From: Mesorhizobium sp. WSM4311
Lineage (GTDB): Bacteria; Pseudomonadota; Alphaproteobacteria; Rhizobiales; Rhizobiaceae
Assembly: GCF_002295115.1 (NCBI RefSeq)
Contig: NZ_NSFV01000004.1
Span: forward strand, 186,001-250,000
Reading direction: 5' to 3'
DNA: 64,000 bases
Shown here: in pieces, positions 46,115-54,280 of the stretch
Numbering within the stretch: position 1 is the first letter of the stretch
How the letters are laid out: each line of letters starts with the position of its first letter
Notes under the pieces: model-generated
The model's input: the letters and a program-made list of their open reading frames with translations, nothing else
What the model was told of the DNA's origin: nothing
Database searches by the model: none
Program-made: the position numbers and the translations under genes

Positions 46115-47608
46115 ATGCCACAGCGCAACGACACGGCCATATGGTCCGGCCTGTTCCGGATTTCGGCCGAATCCGGCCAAACCCTGCAGGCGCAGATCCG
46201 TCAGGCCATCGTGGCCGCCATTCTCGACCGTCAGATCGCCGCCTCGATGCCGCTTCCCTCCTGCCGCATCCTGGCCGAGAAGCTCGGCGTTGCACGCGGG
46301 ACGGTGGTGCTGGCCTTCCAGCAGCTCGTCGACCAGGGGTTTCTGGTGGCGCGCGAGCGGCGCGGCCATTTCGTCAACCCCGACGTGCTGGCAACACCGG
46401 CCAAGCCGCACCAGAAAGCGCCCGACCAGGCCAATGAGATCGACTGGAAGGCACGCCGGCAGATCGCCGCCAGCGACATGCCGCCGCCGGCCAAGCACGA
46501 GAACTGGATCAAGTCGTCCTATCCCTTCGTCTACGGCCAGTTCGACCCAGCGCTGTTCCCGACCGCCGAATGGCGCGAGTGCAACCGCATGGCGCTAGCG
46601 GTGCTCGAAATCCGCAACTGGGCGTCCGACATGGTCGATCGCGACGATCCGCTGCTGATCGAGCAGATCCAGGCGCGGCTCCTGCCCAGGCGCGGCATCT
46701 TCGCCAATCCCGACGAGATCATCGTCACGCTCGGCGCCCAGAACGCGCTCTACATGCTGGCTTCGCTGCTGATGACCAAGGGTTCGAAGGTGGCGATGGA
46801 AGACCCCGGCTACCCCGACGCACGCTCGATCTTCCGGCTTGCAGGCGCCGACATCCAGCCGGTGCCGGTCGACCAATCCGGCATCGTAACTTCTTCTATC
46901 CCCAACGATTCCGGCTTCGTCTTCGTCACGCCCAGCCATCATTGCCCGACCATGGTGCCGTTGTCGGCCGAGCGGCGGCAGGACCTTCTGGCGCGCGCCA
47001 ACCGGCACAACCAGATCATCATCGAGGACGGCTACGACAGCCAGCTTCTCGACGAGGCGCCACAGCAGGCGCTGAAGAGCCTCGATCGTTCGGGCCGCGT
47101 CGTCTATGTCGGCTCGATGTCCAAGACGCTGGCTCCGGGCCTGCGGCTCGGCTATATCGTGGCCTCTGCTGGACTAATCTCGGAGCTGAGGGCACTGCGC
47201 CGCTTCATGCTGCGCCATCCGCCGGCCAACAACCAGCGTGCCGTGGCGCTCTTCCTGTCGCTCGGCCATCACGAGGCGTTGGTGCGGCGTCTGTCGAGCG
47301 CCTTCGACGAGCGGCGCAAGCGTCTGGTCCATGCGATTTCCGCTTTCCTGCCGGAATGGCGCTCGACCGACTCGGCCGGCGGCACGTCACTCTGGCTCGA
47401 AGGCCCGCGCGGCACCGATTCCCGCGGTTTGGCCGAGGCCGCGGCCTCGCGCAGCGTCATCATCGAGCCGGGAGACCGCTTCTTCGACCGCACCGAAAAG
47501 CCTTCGCGTTTCATGCGGTTGGGCATTTCCTCGATTGCGCTGCAGCACATCGAGCCAGGCATCCGGGAACTGGCCACGGCCGCCGGACGCAGGCCCGCCG
47601 CCGCCTGA
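46115..47608 (+). CDS. MocR-type transcriptional regulator (GntR winged helix plus PLP aminotransferase domain)
   Basis: The 497-residue protein combines a GntR DNA-binding domain (LQAQIRQAIVAAILDRQI, PSCRILAEKLGVARGTVVL) with an aminotransferase-class-I domain that keeps the PLP lysine, Lys337 in GSMSKTLAPGLRLGY. MocR proteins bind PLP with an amino acid or amine as effector and often control the adjacent catabolic gene. Here the next gene encodes an MttB-superfamily methyltransferase 192 bases downstream, so that gene is the likely target. A palindrome at 46073-46094 may be its own operator. Confidence 0.92.
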   Translation: MPQRNDTAIWSGLFRISAESGQTLQAQIRQAIVAAILDRQIAASMPLPSCRILAEKLGVARGTVVLAFQQLVDQGFLVARERRGHFVNPDVLATPAKPHQKAPDQANEIDWKARRQIAASDMPPPAKHENWIKSSYPFVYGQFDPALFPTAEWRECNRMALAVLEIRNWASDMVDRDDPLLIEQIQARLLPRRGIFANPDEIIVTLGAQNALYMLASLLMTKGSKVAMEDPGYPDARSIFRLAGADIQPVPVDQSGIVTSSIPNDSGFVFVTPSHHCPTMVPLSAERRQDLLARANRHNQIIIEDGYDSQLLDEAPQQALKSLDRSGRVVYVGSMSKTLAPGLRLGYIVASAGLISELRALRRFMLRHPPANNQRAVALFLSLGHHEALVRRLSSAFDERRKRLVHAISAFLPEWRSTDSAGGTSLWLEGPRGTDSRGLAEAAASRSVIIEPGDRFFDRTEKPSRFMRLGISSIALQHIEPGIRELATAAGRRPAAA

Positions 47609-47631
47609 TCCACGTATCCGATCCTTTGACC

Positions 47632-47660
47632 GGGGCCGCCCAATCGCGGCCCCGTTTCCT
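47632..47660 (+). terminator. Terminator after the MocR gene
   Basis: GGGGCCGC and GCGGCCCC form an eight-base stem with a six-base loop, and GTTTCCTTT follows on the plus strand. The position 23 bases after the stop codon supports a rho-independent terminator, so the MttB-like gene needs its own promoter in the remaining gap. Confidence 0.7.
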
Positions 47661-47800
47661 TTAGCGCTGGCATATGCAACCAGACCAGCTGGCTCATGGT
47701 CTGGGCCAATGCCGGCGGCATAGTCGTGGCACAAAGGGGAAGAAGCAGCCGATGGTGGACCAACCGCCGCCCTGTTTCCGAGAAAAGGTGGAGTGCCTCC

Positions 47801-49390
47801 ATGTCAGTGGTTCTTGAAAAGCAGGAAGCGGCGGCGGATCAGCGCTCGCGCCGCTCCGGTGGACGCGAAGCGCGCCGCGCGATGCGGGCAGCGCCGCTCG
47901 CCGACGACATCAGGCCGGTGCGCGCCGGCCTCGAGGGCGGCAGCTACGGACCGTTGCGCGGCAACGACCAGGAGCGCATCCACGAGGCGGTGCTGACGCT
48001 GCTGGAGACGGTCGGTTTCGCCAATGCCATCCCCTCTTGCATCGAGGCGCTGACCAAGGCCGGCGCCACCTATGGCGATGACGGCCGTATCCGTTTCCCG
48101 CGCGCTCTGGTGCTCGATACCATCAAAAAAGCGGCACGCAATTTCACCTTGCACGGCCAGGATCCGAAACACGACATGGTGATCCAGGGCAAGCGCGTGC
48201 ACTACGGCACGGCCGGCGCCGCCGTGCATCTGGTCGATGTCGAGAAGCGCGAATACCGCGAATCGCTGCTGCAGGACATCTATGACGCCGCCCGCATCGT
48301 CGACGGGCTCGACAACATCCATTTCTTCCAGCGGCCGATGGTGCCGCGCGACATTCCCGATCCGCTCGAAATGGACTTCAACACGCTCTATGCCTGCGTG
48401 ACGGGTACGTCCAAGCATGTCGGCACCTCGTTCACGGTGCGCGAGAACGTGCAGCCGGCGCTGGAAATGCTCTATGCCATTGCCGGCGGCGAGGAGAATT
48501 TCCGCGCCCGGCCGTTCGTGTCGAACTCCAACTGCTTTGTCGTGCCGCCGATGAAATTCGCCGAGGACGCCTGCGGTGTGCTCGAGGCCTGCGTCGAAGG
48601 CGGCATCCCGATCCTGCTTTTGTCGGCCGGCCAGGCCGGTGCAACCGCTCCGGCGGCGATTGCCGGTGCCGTGGTGCAGGCCGTGGCCGAAGTGCTGGCC
48701 GGCCTGGTCTATGTCAACACCATCAAACCGGGGCATCCGGCAATCTTCGGCACCTGGCCGTTCGTGTCGGACCTGCGGACCGGCGCGATGTCGGGCGGCT
48801 CGGCCGAACAGGCGGTGCTGACCGCGGCCTGCGCGCAGATGGCGCAGTTCTACGACCTGCCGGGCGGTTCGGCCGCCGGCATGACGGATTCGAAACTGCC
48901 CGACATCCAGTCCGGCTACGAAAAGGGCATCACCGACGTGATGGCCGGCCTTGCCGGGCTCAACCTCGTCTATGAATCTGCCGGCATGCATGCCTCGTTG
49001 CTCGGCTTCTGCCTGGAAAGCCTGATCATCGACAATGACATGCTCGGCCATTGCCTGCGCTGCGTGCGCGGCATCGAGGTGACCGACGAAGCGCTGTCGA
49101 TCGATACCATCGCCGAAGTCTGCCTGAATGGGCCGGGCCACTATCTCGGCAACGAGCAGACGCTGCGGCTGATGCAGACGGAGTATTTCTACCCGGCCGT
49201 CGGCGACCGGTTTTCGCCGAAGGAATGGAACGAGAAGGGCCGTCCCGACATATTGCAGCGCGCGATCATCGAGAAGAAGCGCATCCTGGCCGAGCGTTTC
49301 CCGCGCCACGTCGCAAAACTGCTCGACGACAAACTGCGCGCCCGCTTCGGCGACATGATCAAGCTGCCGCGCGCCAATATGGGTGGATAG
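47801..49390 (+). CDS. MttB-superfamily methyltransferase without pyrrolysine
   Basis: The 529-residue protein belongs to the trimethylamine methyltransferase (MttB) superfamily, as judged by TLLETVGFANAIPSCIEAL, LHGQDPKHDMVIQGKRVHY, IKPGHPAIFGTWPFVSDLRTG and YDLPGGSAAGMTDSKLPD. The reading frame has no internal amber codon, so it is a non-pyrrolysine member, a group that demethylates glycine betaine or other quaternary amines and passes the methyl group to a corrinoid protein. No corrinoid protein gene lies near. The MocR gene upstream suggests control by an amine. Start at ATG 47801 with GGAG seven bases before. Confidence 0.85.
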   Translation: MSVVLEKQEAAADQRSRRSGGREARRAMRAAPLADDIRPVRAGLEGGSYGPLRGNDQERIHEAVLTLLETVGFANAIPSCIEALTKAGATYGDDGRIRFPRALVLDTIKKAARNFTLHGQDPKHDMVIQGKRVHYGTAGAAVHLVDVEKREYRESLLQDIYDAARIVDGLDNIHFFQRPMVPRDIPDPLEMDFNTLYACVTGTSKHVGTSFTVRENVQPALEMLYAIAGGEENFRARPFVSNSNCFVVPPMKFAEDACGVLEACVEGGIPILLLSAGQAGATAPAAIAGAVVQAVAEVLAGLVYVNTIKPGHPAIFGTWPFVSDLRTGAMSGGSAEQAVLTAACAQMAQFYDLPGGSAAGMTDSKLPDIQSGYEKGITDVMAGLAGLNLVYESAGMHASLLGFCLESLIIDNDMLGHCLRCVRGIEVTDEALSIDTIAEVCLNGPGHYLGNEQTLRLMQTEYFYPAVGDRFSPKEWNEKGRPDILQRAIIEKKRILAERFPRHVAKLLDDKLRARFGDMIKLPRANMGG

Positions 49391-49430
49391 CCGGTTTGCT
49401 GACCGGCATCATCGCCTGAACATCAATGCC

Positions 49431-49535
49431 CTAGAGCGTTTCACCGTTTCATGGAAACGGCGAACCGCTCTAACTCTTTGTTTTGACGCAATTCCGGACG
49501 GAAAACCGCTCACACTTTTCCTGGAATTGCTCTAG
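49431..49535. repeat. Rhizobial intergenic repeat (about 105 bases)
   Basis: The element starts with CTAGAGCGTTTC and ends with GGAATTGCTCTAG, so its termini are inverted copies. Inside are CCGTTTCATGGAAACGG and a second palindromic part around TTTTCC. A related copy lies at 58099-58187 in the opposite orientation. It stands in the gap between the MttB-like gene and the minus-strand hypothetical gene and may serve as a terminator. Confidence 0.7.
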
Positions 49536-49536
49536 G

Positions 49537-49935
49537 CTAGTCGGCGCCCAGCCCGTAGCGCTCGACGACCTCTGCATTGATCAGCTTGGCGTGCAGGGCC
49601 ATCAGCACGATCTGGGCGTCGAAACTGTCGCCGGCTTCCACCGCGGCCTCGATCCGGCGTTCGACGTCCTGCCGCTGCTGCAAGCCATGCGCGCTTTCGA
49701 AGGTTTCCGTACCGGCGATGCAATAGCTGAACAGCCGCGCCACGTCCGGATAGGCCTGTGGCGGCGGCTCGTCGGGCCAGCGATCCTTCATCAGATTGAC
49801 GATGGTGAGCTTCACGCCCTCCGGCACGAGGGCGGGATGCAGGTCGGCGCCGCGCAATGCCGCGTCGAGCTGCCTCAGGTCGCCCGAGCGGCCGAACATG
49901 CCGAGAAAGCCGAGGGAAGAGCGCCGTGCCGCCAT
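49537..49935 (-). CDS. Uncharacterised conserved protein
   Basis: The protein of about 132 residues starts near MAARRSSLGFLGMFGRSGDL and includes LVPEGVKLTIVNLMKDRW and AYPDVARLFSYCIAGTETF, a pattern I have seen in uncharacterised alphaproteobacterial proteins of this size, but I cannot name the family. It lacks a signal peptide or membrane segment and looks alpha-helical. The start is uncertain: ATGs at 49941 and 49935 are both possible. It stands alone between the rhizobial repeat and the chrA gene. No function can be assigned. Confidence 0.6.
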   Translation of the reverse strand: MAARRSSLGFLGMFGRSGDLRQLDAALRGADLHPALVPEGVKLTIVNLMKDRWPDEPPPQAYPDVARLFSYCIAGTETFESAHGLQQRQDVERRIEAAVEAGDSFDAQIVLMALHAKLINAEVVERYGLGAD

Positions 49936-50037
49936 GATCATCCAATCCGTTTCCAACCACTTAGGTGGTTGGCCAAAGGAATACAAAGTCAGCGAACGGC
50001 ACGAGCCAAACTTACGGCGCAGTTGAGATCGCTCCGC

Positions 50038-51453
50038 CTATATCGCGCCGGTGGCGAAGCCATAGAGCACCCCGAGCACCGAGCAGACTGCCAACACCGG
50101 CAGCATGCCAACCTTGAAGCGGAATACGGCCAGCAATGCGCCAATCGTCAGGACCAGCGAGGGGATGTTGATTGAACTCAGCACCGGCACGTCGACGTTC
50201 ATGCCGAATCCTTGCCTTTCATGCAACTCGCGAAACAGCACGTGGAGCCCAAACCACACCGCCAGGTTCAGGATCACCCCGACGACAGCAGCGGTGATCG
50301 TCGCGAGCGCGGCGGACAAAGCCTTGTTGCTTCGCAAGTTCTCGATGTAGGGGGCGCCGAGAAAGATCCAGAGAAAGCACGGCGTAAAGGTGACCCATGT
50401 CGTCAACAGCCCACCCAGGGTCCCGGCAACGAGCGGATGAAGCGTGCCAGGCGCGCGAAACGCACCCATGAAACCGACGAACTGCGTGACCATGATCAAC
50501 GGGCCAGGCGTGGTCTCGGCCATGCCGAGACCATCGAGCATCTCGCCAGGTTTGAGCCAGCCATAGGTCGTTACGGCCTGCTGCGCGACATAGGCGAGCA
50601 CCGCATAGGCGCCACCGAAGGTCACCACTGCCATTTTCGAAAAGAAGATGGCTATGTCGGTAAAGACATTCCCGGGCCCGAACAAGGCCAACAGGCCGAG
50701 GACGGGCGTGAACCATAGCACCAGAAACACGGCGGCGATTTTGAGCGACCAGCCAAGGGTCGGCCTCGCATGAGCCGGTGTGTCTTCGCCCAGAGCTGTA
50801 TCGGCATCGGCAACCTGCTTGCCGCCGACCTTGCCATGCCCGTTGCCGGCGATGAACGGCGCCAATCCGGCCCGACCGCCGATATACCCAATCACTGCGG
50901 CTGTGAGGATGATCAGCGGGAATGGCAGGCGGAAGAAGAAGATCGCGACAAAGGCGGCGGCGGCCAGCGCCACCATGACGTTGTTCCTAAGGGCCCGCTT
51001 GCCGATCCGCACCACAGCCTCAAGCACGACGGCCAGCACGGCGGCTTTCAATCCGAAGAACAGAGCCTGGACCGCGCCGACATTGCCGAAGATGGCATAG
51101 ATCCAGCTCAGTGCCATGATGGCGACGACGCCCGGCAGCACGAACAGGCTACCAGCGACGAGCCCGCCTTTGGTCTTGTGCAGCAGCCAGCCGATATAGA
51201 TCGCGAGTTGCTGAGCCTCGGGGCCTGGCAGCAGCATGCAGTAGTTCAGCGCATGCAGGAACCGCGTCTCGCCGATCCAGCGTTTCTCCTCGACGAGGAT
51301 ACGGTGCATCACTGCAATCTGCCCCGCCGGGCCGCCAAAGCTCAGTGCCGCGACCCGCGCCCAAACGCGGACGGCTTCGCCGAACGGAATGCCATGAGCC
51401 GGCGTTCCGGAAGGTCCTGCCGGCGTCGCCTTGATGCTCTCGGCCTTGTTCAT
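50038..51453 (-). CDS. chrA: Chromate efflux transporter
   Basis: The 471-residue protein is a long-chain CHR family transporter: two homologous halves, each with a conserved start (FGGPAGQIAVMHRILVEEK in the first, FGGAYAVLAYVAQQAVTTY in the second) and about five or six membrane segments. It exports chromate from the cytoplasm. A hydrophilic linker (residues about 200-230) separates the halves. It follows chrB by 17 bases in the same operon. The product is an intact chromate pump. Confidence 0.93.
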   Translation of the reverse strand: MNKAESIKATPAGPSGTPAHGIPFGEAVRVWARVAALSFGGPAGQIAVMHRILVEEKRWIGETRFLHALNYCMLLPGPEAQQLAIYIGWLLHKTKGGLVAGSLFVLPGVVAIMALSWIYAIFGNVGAVQALFFGLKAAVLAVVLEAVVRIGKRALRNNVMVALAAAAFVAIFFFRLPFPLIILTAAVIGYIGGRAGLAPFIAGNGHGKVGGKQVADADTALGEDTPAHARPTLGWSLKIAAVFLVLWFTPVLGLLALFGPGNVFTDIAIFFSKMAVVTFGGAYAVLAYVAQQAVTTYGWLKPGEMLDGLGMAETTPGPLIMVTQFVGFMGAFRAPGTLHPLVAGTLGGLLTTWVTFTPCFLWIFLGAPYIENLRSNKALSAALATITAAVVGVILNLAVWFGLHVLFRELHERQGFGMNVDVPVLSSINIPSLVLTIGALLAVFRFKVGMLPVLAVCSVLGVLYGFATGAI

Positions 51454-51470
51454 CGGCTCGTCCCCGTTTG

Positions 51471-52457
51471 TTACCCGCGCTTGTTGCGGAAATATTGATA
51501 GAGATTGTCGAAGACGGGAGCGCCCTGGGCGACGCGTTGCTCGTCATCCTGATTGGCCATGGCGATCCCAGCGATCAGACTGGCAATGCCTGTTGCCTCT
51601 TCGCGTGCGAACTTGGCGTCCTTCAGATCGATATCGTGGACGATCTCCCCGATCGCCTGCAGTGCAGGATCAGTGAGACCCGCGCGAGCCAGTAACACTT
51701 CGAAGCTGCAACGATCACCCTCGTGCGTGAACTCGCCTTCGAACATGTCGAAACGCAGCTCCCCCGGGTTCGGGACGTAACCTTTGCCCGACACGAAACG
51801 GATCACAGCCGCTGGATCGATGAATCGACTGATCAGCCAACTGCACGCTATGCGATCGACGTAGACACCTTCGCGCGTGACCCAGGTCCGCCCCTTGAGA
51901 TCGGCAAGCGTCCCTGCATCGGTCTTGGCCGGCCCTTCGGTCATTTTCTTGTCCTCCGTCAGTTGGGCCTCCACTCCCGCAATCAGGCCCTCCACCGGCA
52001 GGCGACTATTGGCGCCGAAGAAATCGATGGTGACGACATCCTTGAGCCTCTTGCGCAGGCGGCCAATCTGCGTCCGTGCCTCGGCCCGTTCCTCCAGCGT
52101 GATGGCCGTTTCGAGCTTCGCGGCAAGCGATCTGGTATCCCTGGCAATCTCCTCGTAGTCGGCATCTCTCGCGGTATCGAACAGCGCCCGTGCCTGAGGA
52201 TCCGACAGACCATCTACAAGGCGCGCTTCGCAGACCATGGCCTCGCCGCCACCCTCGACGATCTCTTTCAGAAGCCATTCGAAATCCTCTTGCGTCTCGG
52301 CATTCGAGGGCAGCGCATAGACCGTGCTCTTTACGGCCACCGCCCCAATACCGTGCAGTCGCCGCCAGACCTTGACCCTGAAATAAGCCGGCTTGCTGGG
52401 CAGCTGGTGGATCAGGAGCAGCCAACGCTGCTCCGCTGATATTCCGCCTTCATTCAT
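51471..52457 (-). CDS. chrB: Chromate resistance protein / chromate-responsive regulator ChrB
   Basis: This 328-residue protein has the full ChrB plan: an N-terminal domain (WLLLIHQLPSKPAYFRVKVW, HGIGAVAVKSTVYALPS) and a C-terminal domain (WVTREGVYVDRIACSWLIS, GVDRCSFEV-like EFTHEGDRCSFEVLL). In Ochrobactrum ChrB is a chromate-responsive regulator of the chr operon. It is transcribed with chrA and diverges from the superoxide dismutase-rhodanese gene. Candidate binding repeats lie in the shared promoter region. The second ChrB-type domain gene at 53528 is separate and shorter. Confidence 0.92.
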   Translation of the reverse strand: MNEGGISAEQRWLLLIHQLPSKPAYFRVKVWRRLHGIGAVAVKSTVYALPSNAETQEDFEWLLKEIVEGGGEAMVCEARLVDGLSDPQARALFDTARDADYEEIARDTRSLAAKLETAITLEERAEARTQIGRLRKRLKDVVTIDFFGANSRLPVEGLIAGVEAQLTEDKKMTEGPAKTDAGTLADLKGRTWVTREGVYVDRIACSWLISRFIDPAAVIRFVSGKGYVPNPGELRFDMFEGEFTHEGDRCSFEVLLARAGLTDPALQAIGEIVHDIDLKDAKFAREEATGIASLIAGIAMANQDDEQRVAQGAPVFDNLYQYFRNKRG

Positions 52458-52460
52458 AGG

Positions 52461-52510
52461 GATACCGTATCATCAGATATCGAAAAAGCAACACTTGTAT
52501 CATTTTAGAT
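52461..52510. promoter_or_regulatory. Candidate chromate-regulator sites in the divergent chr promoter
   Basis: GATAC-C-GTATC is an 11-base palindrome at 52461-52471, next to the chrB start. The words GTATCAT followed by AGAT occur twice, at 52467-52478 and 52497-52510, a spacing of 30 bases. The AT-rich stretch between chrB and the dismutase gene is about 100 bases long, a suitable site for control of both sides by ChrB. Confidence 0.45.
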
Positions 52511-52562
52511 TCGGGCGTAGCGTTCGTCTCCTCACTGACGTTGCACACCGCCGAGCGAGGAT

Positions 52563-53531
52563 ATGATGCAGCACCAGATCATGCCGTTGCCCTTCAAGCC
52601 GCCCCGTCTTGACGGGCTTTCTGAACGGCTATTGGCAAGTCATTACGAAAACAATTACGGCGGCGCGGTCCGGCGCCTGAACGCAATCGAGCGTCGCCTC
52701 GATGGGCTCGATTGGGCAGCGGCGCCGGTATTCGAGATCAACGGGTTGAAACGGGAGGAGTTGGTCGCGGCCAACTCGGCGATCCTGCATGAGATCTATT
52801 TCGACGGCCTTGGCGGTTCGGGAGATGCGGCGGGCGATCTGGCCTCCACCTTGGAGCGCGACTTTGGCAGCGTTGCTGCCTGGCGCACCCAGTTCACGGC
52901 TTGCGCCAAGGCTCAAGCCGGCGGCTCGGGCTGGACGCTGCTCACCTGGTCCGAGCGCCATGGCCGGCTGACGATCCAATGGGCTGCGGATCACACCAAC
53001 TGTCTGGCTGGCGGTATGCCAATCCTGGCGCTCGACATGTACGAGCACGCCTATCATCTCGATTTCGGCGCCAGGGCGGGCGCCTATGTCGATGCGTTCA
53101 TGAAGAACATCCATTGGGGGCGAGTCGGCGAGCGCTACGGGCGCGTGACCAGGAAGCAAGGCGGCGCGACCACTGCTGCTGCAAACGATCATGTAGTCGC
53201 CCCGGAGGATTTGCGCGGCTGTATCGAGCGCCATGAGGATATCGTCGTGCTTGACGTCTGCCTCGCCGAAGATTTGGCGAAACGCAGCGACATGCTGCCA
53301 GGCGCGTTGATCCGCGCTCCAGAGACGATCGCCGATTGGGCCGGCGAGCTACCCAAGGACAAGCCGATCGTCGTCTACTGCGTCTATGGCTTCCAGGTCA
53401 GTGGCGATGCCGTCGCCGAACTTCGCCGTCGCGGCTTCAATGCACTGACGCTCTCCGGCGGCATCGCCGCTTGGCACGCCATAGGCGCGCCAACGGTCCC
53501 GCTCACTCACCAAAGGGAGGTAGAGTCATGA
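52563..53531 (+). CDS. Superoxide dismutase-rhodanese fusion of the chromate cluster
   Basis: The 322-residue protein fuses an Fe/Mn superoxide dismutase (about residues 1-190) with a rhodanese domain (about 205-315). The dismutase metal ligands are present: His27 (SHYENNYGG), His76 (ILHEIYFDG), Asp158 and His162 in DMYEHAYHLDFG, where the family usually has D-x-W-E-H. The rhodanese carries Cys273 in YCVYGFQVSG. Dismutase genes (ChrC) are known in chr operons to handle superoxide from chromate reduction. The fusion with rhodanese is a cluster-specific variant. It overlaps the next gene by four bases (ATGA). Confidence 0.9.
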   Translation: MMQHQIMPLPFKPPRLDGLSERLLASHYENNYGGAVRRLNAIERRLDGLDWAAAPVFEINGLKREELVAANSAILHEIYFDGLGGSGDAAGDLASTLERDFGSVAAWRTQFTACAKAQAGGSGWTLLTWSERHGRLTIQWAADHTNCLAGGMPILALDMYEHAYHLDFGARAGAYVDAFMKNIHWGRVGERYGRVTRKQGGATTAAANDHVVAPEDLRGCIERHEDIVVLDVCLAEDLAKRSDMLPGALIRAPETIADWAGELPKDKPIVVYCVYGFQVSGDAVAELRRRGFNALTLSGGIAAWHAIGAPTVPLTHQREVES

Positions 53532-53998
53532 AATGGGTCACGCGCGAACGTCCGGTTATCGACCGCATTGCCTGTCCCTGGCTGATTGCCCGCTTCATCG
53601 ACAAGGAACCGGAATTTCTGTTCGTGCCGCCCGCCGAAGTGATGCGGGTTGCCAAGGAGACCGGGGCAACACCCTACGATGTGCCAGGCGTCGAATTCAC
53701 GCATGTTGGCGAAGGCTGCAGCTTCGACACCTTCGTCTCGAAATACGGCCTCGATCGCGATGCTGCGATCGTTGGGATCGCCGCGATCGTGCGCGGCGCC
53801 GACACTGATCGACATGACCTCACCCCACAATCGGCTGGACTGCTGGCGATTTCGATGGGCTTGCGGGACGTGACGCCCGATGACCATGAGGTGCTGAAGC
53901 ACGGCTTTGTCATCTACGACGCGCTCTACGCCTGGGCCTCACGGCGAAAGTCAGAGACGCATAGCTGGCCGCCAGCAACGAAGCCGACTGCGGCTTAA
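53528..53998 (+). CDS. Stand-alone ChrB C-terminal-domain protein
   Basis: The 156-residue protein aligns with the C-terminal half of ChrB: WVTRERPVIDRIACPWLIARF matches WVTREGVYVDRIACSWLIS, and GVEFTHVGEGCSFDTFVSKYG matches EFTHEGDRCSFEVLLARAG of the chrB product. The N-terminal regulatory domain is missing. It lies in an operon with the dismutase-rhodanese fusion and is coupled to it by the ATGA overlap. The conserved Asp, Cys and His (DRIACPW, FTHVGEGCSF) may bind a metal or thiol. Its task in chromate resistance is not known. Confidence 0.85.
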   Translation: MKWVTRERPVIDRIACPWLIARFIDKEPEFLFVPPAEVMRVAKETGATPYDVPGVEFTHVGEGCSFDTFVSKYGLDRDAAIVGIAAIVRGADTDRHDLTPQSAGLLAISMGLRDVTPDDHEVLKHGFVIYDALYAWASRRKSETHSWPPATKPTAA

Positions 53999-54280
53999 GG
54001 CCCCGGAAGCCTGCGGGCCGAAACTCTGCTCGTGGGGTCGCAATGAGGCGGAGTTCACGACCTATCGCCATCGGGGGGCAACAACCCGGAGAACGTCATG
54101 TGCGTTGGACCAAGTCGATGTCAGGAAGAGTTGAGGGGACTTGCTGCATATCGGCCTTTTGACCGAGCGTTATGCGCCAGCCGGGGTCCCTCGACTGGCC
54201 GGGCCGCTGCTCGGTGGACAGCGATGACAGGCGATATTCTTTGTCCCTGAAGGGATCGCCTGACCAGCGGGGAGTTATTA

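Noticed and set aside
47801..49390. A pyrrolysine-containing trimethylamine methyltransferase
   Set aside because: There is no in-frame amber codon inside the gene and no pyl genes are in the window.
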